Shown one piece after another: positions 32,288 to 39,339 of a stretch of 41,407 bases of DNA. The notes beneath the pieces were generated by a model that saw only the letters and a program-made list of their open reading frames with translations, was not told the origin of the DNA and searched no databases. Made by a program: the position numbers and the translations under genes. Position 1 is the stretch's first letter. Each line of letters begins with the position of its first letter. The DNA comes from Candidatus Pacebacteria bacterium CG_4_9_14_0_2_um_filter_40_15 (GTDB lineage Bacteria; Patescibacteriota; Microgenomatia; UBA1400; PJMF01), in contig PFRS01000001.1 in assembly GCA_002788675.1 (NCBI GenBank), positions 298,706-340,112 on the forward strand. Reading direction: 5' to 3'.

Positions 32288-33499
32288 TTACTCGTAGCGC
32301 AGTGCTTCAATTGGAGACAGGTTTGCGGCTCTGCGAGCAGGAGCTACGCCAAAAATGAGGCCAACTGCCGTAGAAACACCAAATGCCAATAAAATAGCAT
32401 CCATGGTGATTTTTGCAGGGATAAATGATTGTAGTGCCCAGGTTCCCATGAAGGCAAGAGCAATACCAATCATTCCACCTAAAATTGAAAGCAGGGCTGA
32501 TTCAATTAAAAATTGGAACATAATCATGTTTGGTGTTGCGCCCAGCGCTTTGCGGAGGCCGATTTCGCGGGTGCGCTCGGTTACTGAGACGAGCATGATG
32601 TTCATAATGCCAATGCCGCCGACGACTAGAGAAATACTTGAGATACCACCCAAGGCAACGGTGAGGACACTTAAAATTGACTGAATACTTTCAAGTATGG
32701 ACGATTGTTCGATAACTGAGAATTCATCTTCTTTAAACTTCTCGAGCATAACTTTTTCTATTTCTGCAATAGATTCAGGAATATTTTCTGTACTTTTAGT
32801 TTTGGCAATAATTTCAAGAACAGTATTGCTGTCGAATTGTCGGAAGGCGGTTTCAATAGGCACATACACATAGGTGTCGAAAGATGGGCCGCCAAAACCG
32901 CCACCTCCACTTTCTTCCATTACTCCAATGACTCGGTAATTTGAGGAGCCAAGTTTTATTTTTTTGCCAATAGGATCAATGTCACCAAAAAGGGTATCAG
33001 CTATTCCGTAGCCAATAACGACCACCTTGTTTGCTCCATCTTCTTCATTTTTATCAAAGAATCTGCCTTTTTCTACCAGGATGTTACTTTGAGCTTCTGT
33101 GTATTGATAAGTTGTTCCGATAATACTAGTTGTTTCAACTTCATTTCGGTACGAGGCAGTTTCGGATTTTAGGGTCATTGGTACAGCCAAGGCAACAAAT
33201 TCTCGCAGACGCTGAATTTTTTGCACATCCGACATAGTTAATTTTGAGTTTGCAAAAGCACTGAGCTGTGCTTGTTGATTAAATCCACCATTTTCACCAA
33301 GAATATCGCCAGGATAGATAATTACCGTGTTTGCGCCAAGTTTGTCGAATTCAGCGGTTACAAATGCTGATAAACCATTTCCGATGGATGTGAGTAAGAC
33401 CACAGATCCGACACCAATAATCACACCAAGTGTGGTTAAGAAGGAGCGAGTTTTATTTACCCAGATTGCTTTTATAGCCAGTAGAAAGGTATTCTTCAT
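32288..33499 (-). CDS. MacB/FtsX-type ABC transporter permease
   Basis: The 403-aa protein follows the MacB-like plan: an N-terminal helix after KAIWVNKTRSFLTTLGVIIGVGSVVLL, a large extracellular MacB periplasmic-core-like domain (about 45-275), then three helices of the FtsX domain with VVGGIGIMNIMLVSVTERTREIGLRKALGA and the C-terminal GVAPARRAANLSPIEALRYE. Such permeases move substrates such as peptides, lipids or lipoproteins from the outer face of the membrane by mechanotransmission. The start codon overlaps the stop of the ATPase gene by 1 bp. Confidence 0.9.
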   Translation of the reverse strand: MKNTFLLAIKAIWVNKTRSFLTTLGVIIGVGSVVLLTSIGNGLSAFVTAEFDKLGANTVIIYPGDILGENGGFNQQAQLSAFANSKLTMSDVQKIQRLREFVALAVPMTLKSETASYRNEVETTSIIGTTYQYTEAQSNILVEKGRFFDKNEEDGANKVVVIGYGIADTLFGDIDPIGKKIKLGSSNYRVIGVMEESGGGGFGGPSFDTYVYVPIETAFRQFDSNTVLEIIAKTKSTENIPESIAEIEKVMLEKFKEDEFSVIEQSSILESIQSILSVLTVALGGISSISLVVGGIGIMNIMLVSVTERTREIGLRKALGATPNMIMFQFLIESALLSILGGMIGIALAFMGTWALQSFIPAKITMDAILLAFGVSTAVGLIFGVAPARRAANLSPIEALRYE

Positions 33500-34218
33500 T
33501 ATTTTGAAGCCTTTCTTTTTTTAGGGGTCTTTTTTTTGGTTCGTTTTTTTGTATCAGAAATGATTTCGCCATCATGAAAGGTAATGAGTCTTTGGGCAAA
33601 ATCTGCAATTTCAGTTTCATGCGTAACCATGATAATAGTTTTACCTTCTTTATGGAGGTTTACTAAGAGTTTCATGATTTCATCACCACTTTTTGAATCA
33701 AGATTGCCCGTTGGTTCATCTGCAAAAATAATAGCGGGTTCATTTATGAGGGCACGAGCAATAGCTACTCGTTGTTGTTGGCCACCTGAAAGTTGAGCTG
33801 GTCCATTATTAATTCGATCTAATAATCCAACTCGCTCAATCATAGCTATGGATCGTCTTTTTTGTTCACGTTCGGAAACTCCGGCATAAATAAGGGGCAG
33901 GCGCACGTTATCTAGTGTTGAAGTTTTTGCTAACAGATTAAATTGTTGAAAAATAAAGCCGATCTCTTTATTTCTTAGTTGTGCTCGTTCAACTTCATTA
34001 TATTGAGTTACATCGATATCTTTGAGATAAATTTCTCCACCAGTTGGTGTTGCCAACATACTTGCCACTTGGAGGAATGTTGATTTTCCACTTCCGGAAG
34101 GGCCCATGATGGCAACGAACTCACCTCGCTCAATTTCAACAGTTATATCGTCGAGTGCACGAATTTTTGTATCACCGAGTTGGTAGTGTTTTGAAACTGA
34201 GTTCAAGCGAAGTAGCAT
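33499..34218 (-). CDS. ABC transporter ATP-binding protein (MacB/LolD type)
   Basis: The 239-aa nucleotide-binding subunit has Walker [10 protein letters not shown], the Q-loop FQQFNLL, the signature [15 protein letters not shown], Walker [13 protein letters not shown] and the switch His in MVTHE. The C-terminus is an unusual Lys/Arg/Thr tail ([16 protein letters not shown]) beyond the conserved domain. It sits between the adaptor and permease genes of one operon with gaps of 6 bp and a 1-bp overlap. Confidence 0.93.
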   Translation of the reverse strand: MLLRLNSVSKHYQLGDTKIRALDDITVEIERGEFVAIMGPSGSGKSTFLQVASMLATPTGGEIYLKDIDVTQYNEVERAQLRNKEIGFIFQQFNLLAKTSTLDNVRLPLIYAGVSEREQKRRSIAMIERVGLLDRINNGPAQLSGGQQQRVAIARALINEPAIIFADEPTGNLDSKSGDEIMKLLVNLHKEGKTIIMVTHETEIADFAQRLITFHDGEIISDTKKRTKKKTPKKRKASK

Positions 34219-34224
34219 GTAAAA

Positions 34225-35268
34225 TTATTCTGGTAGTACCACTAAATCTGACTGGGAAAGACCTGAAATGACTTCAATATTCTCATCTGATTCAATGCCG
34301 GTTTCAATTTCGCGTTCTTCAATTTCTCCGGCAGCGTTTTGTACTTGCACGTAGGTGATATTCTCACGTTGAATTGTTGAAATGATGGGAACTGAAAGCA
34401 CGTTGTCTTTTTGGGCTAAAATGACCCGAGCATCACCATTCATGCCAATTCTAAATGGCATATTTTCAGCACTAGCTCCTAGGGGAAACTCAACTATAAA
34501 TACGGTTCCCTGTGAACTTTGAATAGCTGTGTAAGAAATGTAGTTTACTGAACTTTCTGTGGTTTCATCACCAAAAGCATCGAGTGAAATAACTGCAGAT
34601 TGGCCTTCTTTAATTTTAGTAACGTCTTCTTCCTCAACATATGCTCTAAACACAACAGTGGAAGGATTAATGACTTCAAAAAAGTCTGAAGGTAGTAGTT
34701 GCATGCCAGCAATTGCAGCTGGACTGGTTGTGAGAATACCATCGAATGGGGCAGTCAGACGAGTATTTTTAATGGCAATATCTTGAATTTCAACAGTCAA
34801 CACAGAGTTGTTGAGGTCAAACTGTTCTTTATCAATTGTTCGTCTGTCAGCATCAGATTGATTGTTATAATCACTATTGATATTGTCTTGAGTTTGTTCC
34901 CAATCCCAGCGTTCTTTGCTGTAATTATTCAGGTTTTGTTCTAGCTGTTTTTGTAGAGTTGCTTGATCGATAGTTGCGAGCGTTTGCCACTTTTTTACAG
35001 CATCGCCCTCTTTAGCACCAACATAGGTGAGCTTTCCGCCAGCTAAAAAGCGAAGGCGGGCACGTTCTTTCGCATCAATTGTGCCTGAAAGTTCGATAGA
35101 TTGTGTGATTGAGCCTCGTTCGGGATTAATGAGAGTAAGCTCAACAACATTTGCAGCTCTTGAGTTTATGTAGTACCCAATGCCAAGTATTAGAACGACT
35201 GCAACAACTGCAATTATTTTCCATTTTGCCTTGATACGTGAAAGTATTTTTTGTGCTTTAGTTTTCAT
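34225..35268 (-). CDS. MacA/HlyD-like membrane fusion (adaptor) protein
   Basis: The 347-aa protein (ATG at 35268, MKTKAQK; the track start adds 14 residues upstream of a better promoter layout) has an N-terminal helix (about 17-35), a barrel-sandwich/lipoyl half-motif (ARLRFLAGGKLTYVGAKEGDAVKKWQTLATID), a short coiled coil (70-120), the second half-motif (IKNTRLTAPFDGILTTSPAAIAGMQL), and C-terminal beta domains. It is the first gene of the MacAB-like operon. In a probable single-membrane cell it would act outside the membrane with the permease, not as a bridge to an outer-membrane pore. Confidence 0.85.
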   Translation of the reverse strand: MKTKAQKILSRIKAKWKIIAVVAVVLILGIGYYINSRAANVVELTLINPERGSITQSIELSGTIDAKERARLRFLAGGKLTYVGAKEGDAVKKWQTLATIDQATLQKQLEQNLNNYSKERWDWEQTQDNINSDYNNQSDADRRTIDKEQFDLNNSVLTVEIQDIAIKNTRLTAPFDGILTTSPAAIAGMQLLPSDFFEVINPSTVVFRAYVEEEDVTKIKEGQSAVISLDAFGDETTESSVNYISYTAIQSSQGTVFIVEFPLGASAENMPFRIGMNGDARVILAQKDNVLSVPIISTIQRENITYVQVQNAAGEIEEREIETGIESDENIEVISGLSQSDLVVLPE

Positions 35269-35287
35269 TTCGATCCATTCGAAATTA

Positions 35288-35293
35288 ATTATA
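35288..35293 (-). promoter_or_regulatory. -10 box of the MacAB-like operon
   Basis: A minus-strand TATAAT 19 nt before the ATG at 35268. TGTTTA, 17 nt further upstream, is a weak -35 candidate. Confidence 0.45.
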
Positions 35294-35342
35294 GCACGAT
35301 GAATATACACTAAACAGACAAACGCTGCTGGTATATAATAAT

Positions 35343-35356
35343 CACTCGTACGAGTG
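35343..35356. promoter_or_regulatory. Perfect 14-bp palindrome, candidate operator
   Basis: CACTCGTACGAGTG reads the same on both strands. It lies between the divergent MacAB-like operon and the tRNA-Ile gene, about 50 bp upstream of the operon's -10 and 25 bp upstream of the tRNA -10. Plus-strand TATAAT at 35334-35339 would start transcription within it. A dimeric regulator binding here is plausible; no regulator gene is adjacent. Confidence 0.4.
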
Positions 35357-35381
35357 GACTGTAGAAAAAAATACGGTACAC

Positions 35382-35387
35382 TATACT
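35382..35387 (+). promoter_or_regulatory. -10 box of tRNA-Ile
   Basis: TATACT ends 7 nt before the first base of the tRNA, so the primary transcript may begin at or very near the mature 5' end. No convincing -35. Confidence 0.5.
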
Positions 35388-35394
35388 AGAGCAC

Positions 35395-35467
35395 GAGCCG
35401 ATAGCTCAGCTGGTAGAGCGGTAAGCTTATACCTTACTGGTCGGGGGTTCGAGTCCCTCTCGGCTCA
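35395..35467 (+). tRNA. tRNA-Ile with anticodon UAU
   Basis: A complete cloverleaf of 73 nt: acceptor GAGCCGA/TCGGCTC (perfect), D stem GCTC/GAGC, anticodon stem GTAAG/CTTAC with loop CTTATAC, so the anticodon at 35428-35430 is TAT (decodes AUA). The T stem is GGGGG/CCCTC with loop TTCGAGT. The discriminator is A and the 3' CCA is not encoded. Most bacteria read AUA with a CAU tRNA modified to lysidine; a UAU isoleucine tRNA is a minority solution. Confidence 0.93.
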
Positions 35468-35468
35468 C

Positions 35469-35506
35469 AAATAAAATATACCAGCGTAAGCTGGTTTATT
35501 TTATTT
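35469..35506. terminator. Hairpin downstream of tRNA-Ile
   Basis: A 17-bp stem with one mismatch (AAATAAAATATACCAGC against GCTGGTTTATTTTATTT) closes a GTAA loop directly after the tRNA. The GC core with an AT flank ending in T-rich sequence suits a terminator. Confidence 0.7.
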
Positions 35507-35509
35507 GGT

Positions 35510-35580
35510 GGGTCAGAGACTGATTTGAAATCGTTCGCGACGGGCGCACGAGCGCACCTGCGTGAGTCACTCTCGGCTCC
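35510..35580 (+). pseudogene. Degenerate tRNA-Ser-like fragment sharing the 3' end of tRNA-Ile
   Basis: A GC-rich 70-nt stretch contains an anticodon-arm-like ACTGA-TTTGAAA-TCGTT (anticodon would be TGA, Ser). A possible long variable arm (GGGCGCACGAGCGCACC) follows, and the 3' end GAGTCACTCTCGGCTC matches the tRNA-Ile 3' end (35451-35466) at 15 of 16 positions. There is no matching 5' acceptor strand and too little D-arm sequence, so it cannot fold as a tRNA. It could be a decayed gene, or a duplicated tRNA tail left by an integration event. Confidence 0.4.
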
Positions 35581-35598
35581 TATGAGTAATAGTGCACG

Positions 35599-35990
35599 CT
35601 ACTTTTGTCGAAGTGCCACAAATTGAGTTAAAGAAAGAATCTCTTCTTTAAATCTTTCAGATTCAGTTAGTTGATCAAGTGATTTGTGAATTTTTTCAGA
35701 ATACTCATCAATTCTCGTTTGCAAAATAGCTACAATTCCCAATTCTATATGAACAGATTGAATGAGTGATATTTCAGTTTGAGAAAGAGAATTCTTACCC
35801 TAACACGCGCGTACAGTATTCTTTATTTTTTCTGATTTTGTTTCAAGTGCTTCAAATAAAAAGTATCTGTAGAGAGTTTTTTTATTTTCATTCACATCAC
35901 CGCCAACAGGTTTGCCAGTAATTTTAGGATCTCCAAACACACTTAAATAATCATCTCTAATCTGGAATAATCTTTTCAATTGCTTCAAAA
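35599..35990 (-). pseudogene. Remnant of a trans-polyprenyl diphosphate synthase (GGPP/FPP synthase-like)
   Basis: The minus strand encodes LFQIRDDYLSVFGDPKITGK followed by PVGGDVNENKKTLYRYFLFEAL, which is the second Asp-rich region and downstream signature of trans-isoprenyl synthases. An in-frame TAG follows ...NTVRAC. The same frame then continues GKNSLSQTEISLIQSV...YSEKIHKSLDQLTESERFKEE to a final TAG at 35599-35601, a typical C-terminus of this family. The first Asp-rich motif and the whole N-terminal half are missing. A dead gene with at least one stop and a large deletion. Confidence 0.8.
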
Positions 35991-35997
35991 ATAGTTT

Positions 35998-36081
35998 CTA
36001 AAGTGGAAAGTGTTTTTGTGGGAGACCAGTGATAAGACCGGCTAATCCACCTCCAATAACTATGCAGTGTTTTTTTTTCAT
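35998..36081 (-). pseudogene. N-terminal remnant of an FAD-dependent desaturase/oxidoreductase
   Basis: From an ATG at 36081 the minus strand reads MKKKHCIVIGGGLAGLITGL, a canonical dinucleotide-binding start (G-x-G-x-x-G) as in phytoene desaturase/CrtI and related amine oxidases. It loses meaning after about 20 codons and hits TAG. The next frame reads SPTKTLSTLETIFEAIEKII, which may be more of a decayed gene. It abuts the prenyl synthase remnant, so a deletion probably joined two neighbouring genes. Carotenoid desaturase identity is a guess from this pairing. Confidence 0.5.
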
Positions 36082-36187
36082 TGTGTAGTCATTCTACCTA
36101 ACAACTTGAGAAAATGCGAAAGGATAATTGTAGATTAGGTTATGTACTGACAGTATTAAATTATTTTGATACATTTTGGCAAAGAAA

Positions 36188-36215
36188 AAGCGCCGTCAAA
36201 AAACTGACGGCGCTT
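36188..36215 (-). terminator. Intrinsic terminator after the 36244-38919 gene
   Basis: An 11-bp perfect stem, AAGCGCCGTCA/TGACGGCGCTT, with a 6-nt loop. On the minus strand it is followed by TTTCTTTGCC, and the loop side contributes more T. It is 28 nt after the stop codon. The interval 36082-36187 holds nothing I can identify. Confidence 0.8.
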
Positions 36216-36243
36216 ATTACGCTACATTACAAAATAAATGATA

Positions 36244-38919
36244 CTAACTTTTAGGAGCGGAAGGCGCAATGTTTCGCAGGAAACCGCCGACACGATCTGT
36301 CTGCACCCAGTTTGTTCCCATTTTAAAGGTGATCAACTGAGTGTTTGGATCGTAAGTTGGTTCGGTTCCAACTCGCTTTGTATTCCACTCGCCACTGGTG
36401 TCATGGACCCAAATCGATCCATTTTCCCCAATATAGGCGTATTCATCAGGAACAACAACTTCTTCGATTAGTTGCCCAGTTAATTGCGCTGCCTCAACCA
36501 ACAAGTCTTCGAATACAGGATTTGGCTTCATCAAATCTTCGTCAGGATCGAGCGCGAGCTCAATCGCGACGCAGTCAATGCCACTTCCGTGCCCGCTCAG
36601 CCATGTGTAGTATGGCTGTTTGGGGTCTATGGGATTTGCCATCCGAAGGTTGTCTTTGGCAATCGTGCCATCTGGGTAGTAGAGCACTACTTTTACCCAG
36701 AAGGATTCGCCTTCTTCAACCATGAAGTCTCCTGTTTTACAGGAGAAATTGCCAGCATTATTGGGGTCCTGTTCGGGCCCATTGATAACAAATGAGGCAA
36801 CTTTGCCTTTAGCCAAAGAGCTATTAGCACCTCCAAAGACTTCTACTTGCAGATAACTGCCTTCAGGCATGTCTGGCACACCATAGGGGAAGTTATCGAG
36901 GTTAACTTTGACACTGACTGGAACAAGTTGACCATCATCTTGGTCACATGGTCCAATCACAATAGTGATAGTCTTAACTTCCTGGCCATCATCGACCAGA
37001 AGTGGGAAATTGACGACATCATAAATGACCTCGCCATTTGTCCAGACAATTTTTGAAGTTCCCGCTTCAATTGTTTCCCAATCACCAAAGGGCAATTGGT
37101 AGCGAATTGGATCTGGGCCATTATTTGTAATAACGACCTGACCACAGTTATCTTCGCCACAACCAAAGGAAACATCATAGGATGTTTCAACTTCTACCGC
37201 ACATGCGTCGAACATGCCCGATGTTACGACAGAAGAAACTTCTTCACCATTGGCAGCTACCGTTAAAGTATTTCCAATCTCACTCCGAGCACCAGGTAGT
37301 ACCATTCGGTAGTATCCAGTTGTATCGGTTGAGGCCGAAACTTCAATGGCGCCAACTTTAGCGGAAACAGTAACGCCCTCGATTCCCACACTATTTTCTG
37401 TGTAGAAACCTTCGACAACGAGGTTGTCTGATGGCATGCCTGGTGTTTCACAGGTAAAACCAGTAGTCAGCTTCTTGATGATTTCAGTCACCGTACAAGC
37501 GTCAAACATTTTGCTTGTAATGGTGAAGGAATCTTTGGCTGTCATAGCCGAGATTTTAACCATTTCACCAATCATGCCCCTGGCGCCCGAAAGTACAATA
37601 CTGTAGTTTCCATTTTGATCAGTTAGGGTGGGAATAGTATTGTTTCCCACCTTGAGCATAACCATAATTCCTTCGATCCCCACACCATCTTCGGTATAGG
37701 TGCCGGAAACAATCAGATTATTTGATTGTTGTCCTGGCGTTTCGCAGGAGGGGAAAGATGTTACTTTCCTGACAACTTCAGTTTGCGTACATAGGTTAAA
37801 TAATTCAGACGTGATTTCAAATTGTTCACGTTCTGTGCTTGCAACAACGACGACAGTGCTGCCAATTTGGCTTCTCGCATTCTCGAGGAGAATACTGTAG
37901 TTGCCATTGGCGTCAGTTGTGTTCGTTTTTTGCACGCCATTGATTGACGCCACAACGTCAACACCTTCAACTCCTACACCATCTTCGGTGTAGGTGCCGG
38001 CAACAACGAGATTGTTGGAAGGTTGACCAGGTGTTTCGCAAACTGGCATGACTGTTAGCTCTTTGACTGGAATGTAAACGGTGCAGGCATCGAAGATCTG
38101 CTGTGTGATCACAAAAGTGAGATCAACACCTTCAGCTGAAACGGTGACTGTTTCACCAATCATATTTCTGGCATCTTCAATCAAAAGACTGTAGGTGCCG
38201 TTTGCAGCAGTTGTAGTTGAAACTTCAACAGTTCCAACTTTGGCGGTTACAGTCACACCCTCAACTGGAACAGTGTCTTCTGTGTAGAAGCCATTGACCA
38301 GAAGATTATTCGATTGCTGACCCGGCGTTTCGCAGCTCGGGACAGCGTTTAGGTGTTGGACTGGTATTGTTGTGACAACCTGTTCTGACCAGTAGAGAAT
38401 ACTGTCTGCGTTGTAGAGAGCAATTGTGCACTCTACCTCAATTGGAACAACGTGTTGTCCAGTTACGTACACTGGACCCTCATCTGGCAGATTTTCGGAC
38501 CGCCAAGAGCCATCAGTACAGGCATGATAGGCTTCTCGCCCATCATTGGTCTCATTGAGGATAGTTCCCCAAGGGATAGTCTTGTTTTCGCCTGCAACTT
38601 TTTGACCCAAAATGAGCTCTGGTTCATATGGCCACATCTCGATGAAGTTTCCTCCACCGATCTGTGCCCATACTGCACGGGCGTCTCCACAATACTGACT
38701 ACCGTCAACTTGGACGGTGTGCCAGTCTTGCTGCCAAACCAAGAAATTTCGTTGGCCTGGAATGCTGTTGTAACAGCCGTCGTTATTCTGCTCAATTTCG
38801 ATGAGTGCATCTGGAGGTGGATTAGCACCCCAAGATGCGTCTGCATGTACAACTGCGCCTGTACTGGCTAGTGCCAGTAAGATCAGGCAGAACATACTAA
38901 ACATTAAGTTTTTAGACAT
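36244..38919 (-). CDS. Large secreted repeat protein, 891 aa, four 98-residue repeats
   Basis: A signal peptide (residues 1-26, ending VVHADA) is followed by a Trp/Cys-containing N-terminal domain (27-193), four tandem repeats (194-585) and a C-terminal region of about 300 residues with further beta-rich sequence. Each repeat starts x-x-CETPG-x-x-S-NL and carries a G-Y/F-YTE, a D/N-G-NYS and a DAC motif, resembling carboxypeptidase-regulatory-like (CarboxypepD_reg) beta sandwiches; the two Cys per unit (positions 3 and 86) could form a disulfide. There is no C-terminal helix or sortase motif, so it is secreted or held non-covalently. A perfect Shine-Dalgarno (CGGAGG) lies 4 nt upstream. Function unknown; adhesion or an envelope coat is plausible. 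Confidence 0.75.
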   Translation of the reverse strand: MSKNLMFSMFCLILLALASTGAVVHADASWGANPPPDALIEIEQNNDGCYNSIPGQRNFLVWQQDWHTVQVDGSQYCGDARAVWAQIGGGNFIEMWPYEPELILGQKVAGENKTIPWGTILNETNDGREAYHACTDGSWRSENLPDEGPVYVTGQHVVPIEVECTIALYNADSILYWSEQVVTTIPVQHLNAVPSCETPGQQSNNLLVNGFYTEDTVPVEGVTVTAKVGTVEVSTTTAANGTYSLLIEDARNMIGETVTVSAEGVDLTFVITQQIFDACTVYIPVKELTVMPVCETPGQPSNNLVVAGTYTEDGVGVEGVDVVASINGVQKTNTTDANGNYSILLENARSQIGSTVVVVASTEREQFEITSELFNLCTQTEVVRKVTSFPSCETPGQQSNNLIVSGTYTEDGVGIEGIMVMLKVGNNTIPTLTDQNGNYSIVLSGARGMIGEMVKISAMTAKDSFTITSKMFDACTVTEIIKKLTTGFTCETPGMPSDNLVVEGFYTENSVGIEGVTVSAKVGAIEVSASTDTTGYYRMVLPGARSEIGNTLTVAANGEEVSSVVTSGMFDACAVEVETSYDVSFGCGEDNCGQVVITNNGPDPIRYQLPFGDWETIEAGTSKIVWTNGEVIYDVVNFPLLVDDGQEVKTITIVIGPCDQDDGQLVPVSVKVNLDNFPYGVPDMPEGSYLQVEVFGGANSSLAKGKVASFVINGPEQDPNNAGNFSCKTGDFMVEEGESFWVKVVLYYPDGTIAKDNLRMANPIDPKQPYYTWLSGHGSGIDCVAIELALDPDEDLMKPNPVFEDLLVEAAQLTGQLIEEVVVPDEYAYIGENGSIWVHDTSGEWNTKRVGTEPTYDPNTQLITFKMGTNWVQTDRVGGFLRNIAPSAPKS
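37165..38340 (-). repeat. Four tandem 294-bp coding repeats
   Basis: Residues 194-585 of the surface protein divide into four units of exactly 98 residues with no insertions or deletions between units 1-4. Conserved blocks are CETPG, SNNL, YTED, VEG, NGxYS and (F)DAC. Residue identity between units is only partial and codons differ, so the duplication is not recent. Confidence 0.85.
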
Positions 38920-39135
38920 ACAACCTCCGTAGGTTTTGTCTGGTATATTGGGAAATCCCCAACTCCCTTTGGTAAGGGAACTATATGTTCTAAGAGGAAA
39001 AAATTTCTAGAAAAACAGATAGTTCCCTTACTAAATCAAGAGAAGGAGATATATCATTCATTTGTTAATGTTCATCTATGAATAGTAAGTCACACACCTC
39101 AAAAAGTTGTGGTGTATGCATTTAGAATTCACAGT
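38920..39135 (-). promoter_or_regulatory. Long structured 5' leader of the 891-aa surface protein gene
   Basis: From the predicted start near 39135 to the ATG at 38919 the message has about 216 nt of leader. In order it contains a hairpin CATACACC/GGTGTGTG (39091-39118), arm A1 TAAGGGAACTAT (39019-39030), arm A2 ATAGTTCCCTTA (38973-38984), arm A3 AAGGGA (38964-38969), and a last hairpin AACCT-ACGG-AGGTT (38922-38935) that contains the Shine-Dalgarno. A2 can pair with either A1 (12 bp) or A3 (6 bp), not both. This is attenuator/riboswitch-like architecture of no class I recognise. Confidence 0.5.
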
Positions 39136-39141
39136 TTCGTG

Positions 39142-39170
39142 ATTATAGGACATGACTGAATTTTAGTCAA
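39142..39170 (-). promoter_or_regulatory. Promoter of the 891-aa surface protein gene
   Basis: TTGACT (39165-39170) and TATAAT (39142-39147) on the minus strand are exactly 17 nt apart, a near-consensus promoter and one of the two best in the window. Confidence 0.8.
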
Positions 39171-39279
39171 TTGAAAAATATGGTATACAGGTCTTTTTGT
39201 TAGAAAAATTGAGAACTGAAATAACTATTCAGTCAGGAGAAGGTGGGAAAGAACTGATTTTTGAAACTTGTTTAGGTGG

Positions 39280-39306
39280 TTGCGCCAGGCTTTCAGCCTG
39301 GCGCAA
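39280..39306 (-). terminator. Strong hairpin downstream of the LPQTG surface protein gene
   Basis: TTGCGCCAGGCT-TTC-AGCCTGGCGCAA is a perfect 12-bp GC-rich stem with a 3-nt loop, 33 nt after the stop codon. No T-run follows on either strand, so it may act as a 3'-end protector or an atypical terminator. The rest of 39171-39339 shows nothing further. Confidence 0.6.
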
Positions 39307-39339
39307 ACTATCAATCATCTCAAGTGTGGGGCCCGAAGG

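Noticed and set aside
35599-36081. Recoding of TAG as an amino acid, because two in-frame TAGs interrupt recognisable protein
   Set aside because: TAG ends several intact genes here (for example uppS and pth) and half the prenyl synthase is missing, so gene decay is simpler.
35395-36100. A mobile element inserted at the tRNA
   Set aside because: No integrase, transposase or second full att site is visible; only the short repeated tRNA tail remains.
38452-38871. 139-aa plus-strand ORF opposite the surface protein gene
   Set aside because: A shadow of the 891-aa gene: no ribosome site, odd composition, and the opposite frame has a signal peptide and repeats.
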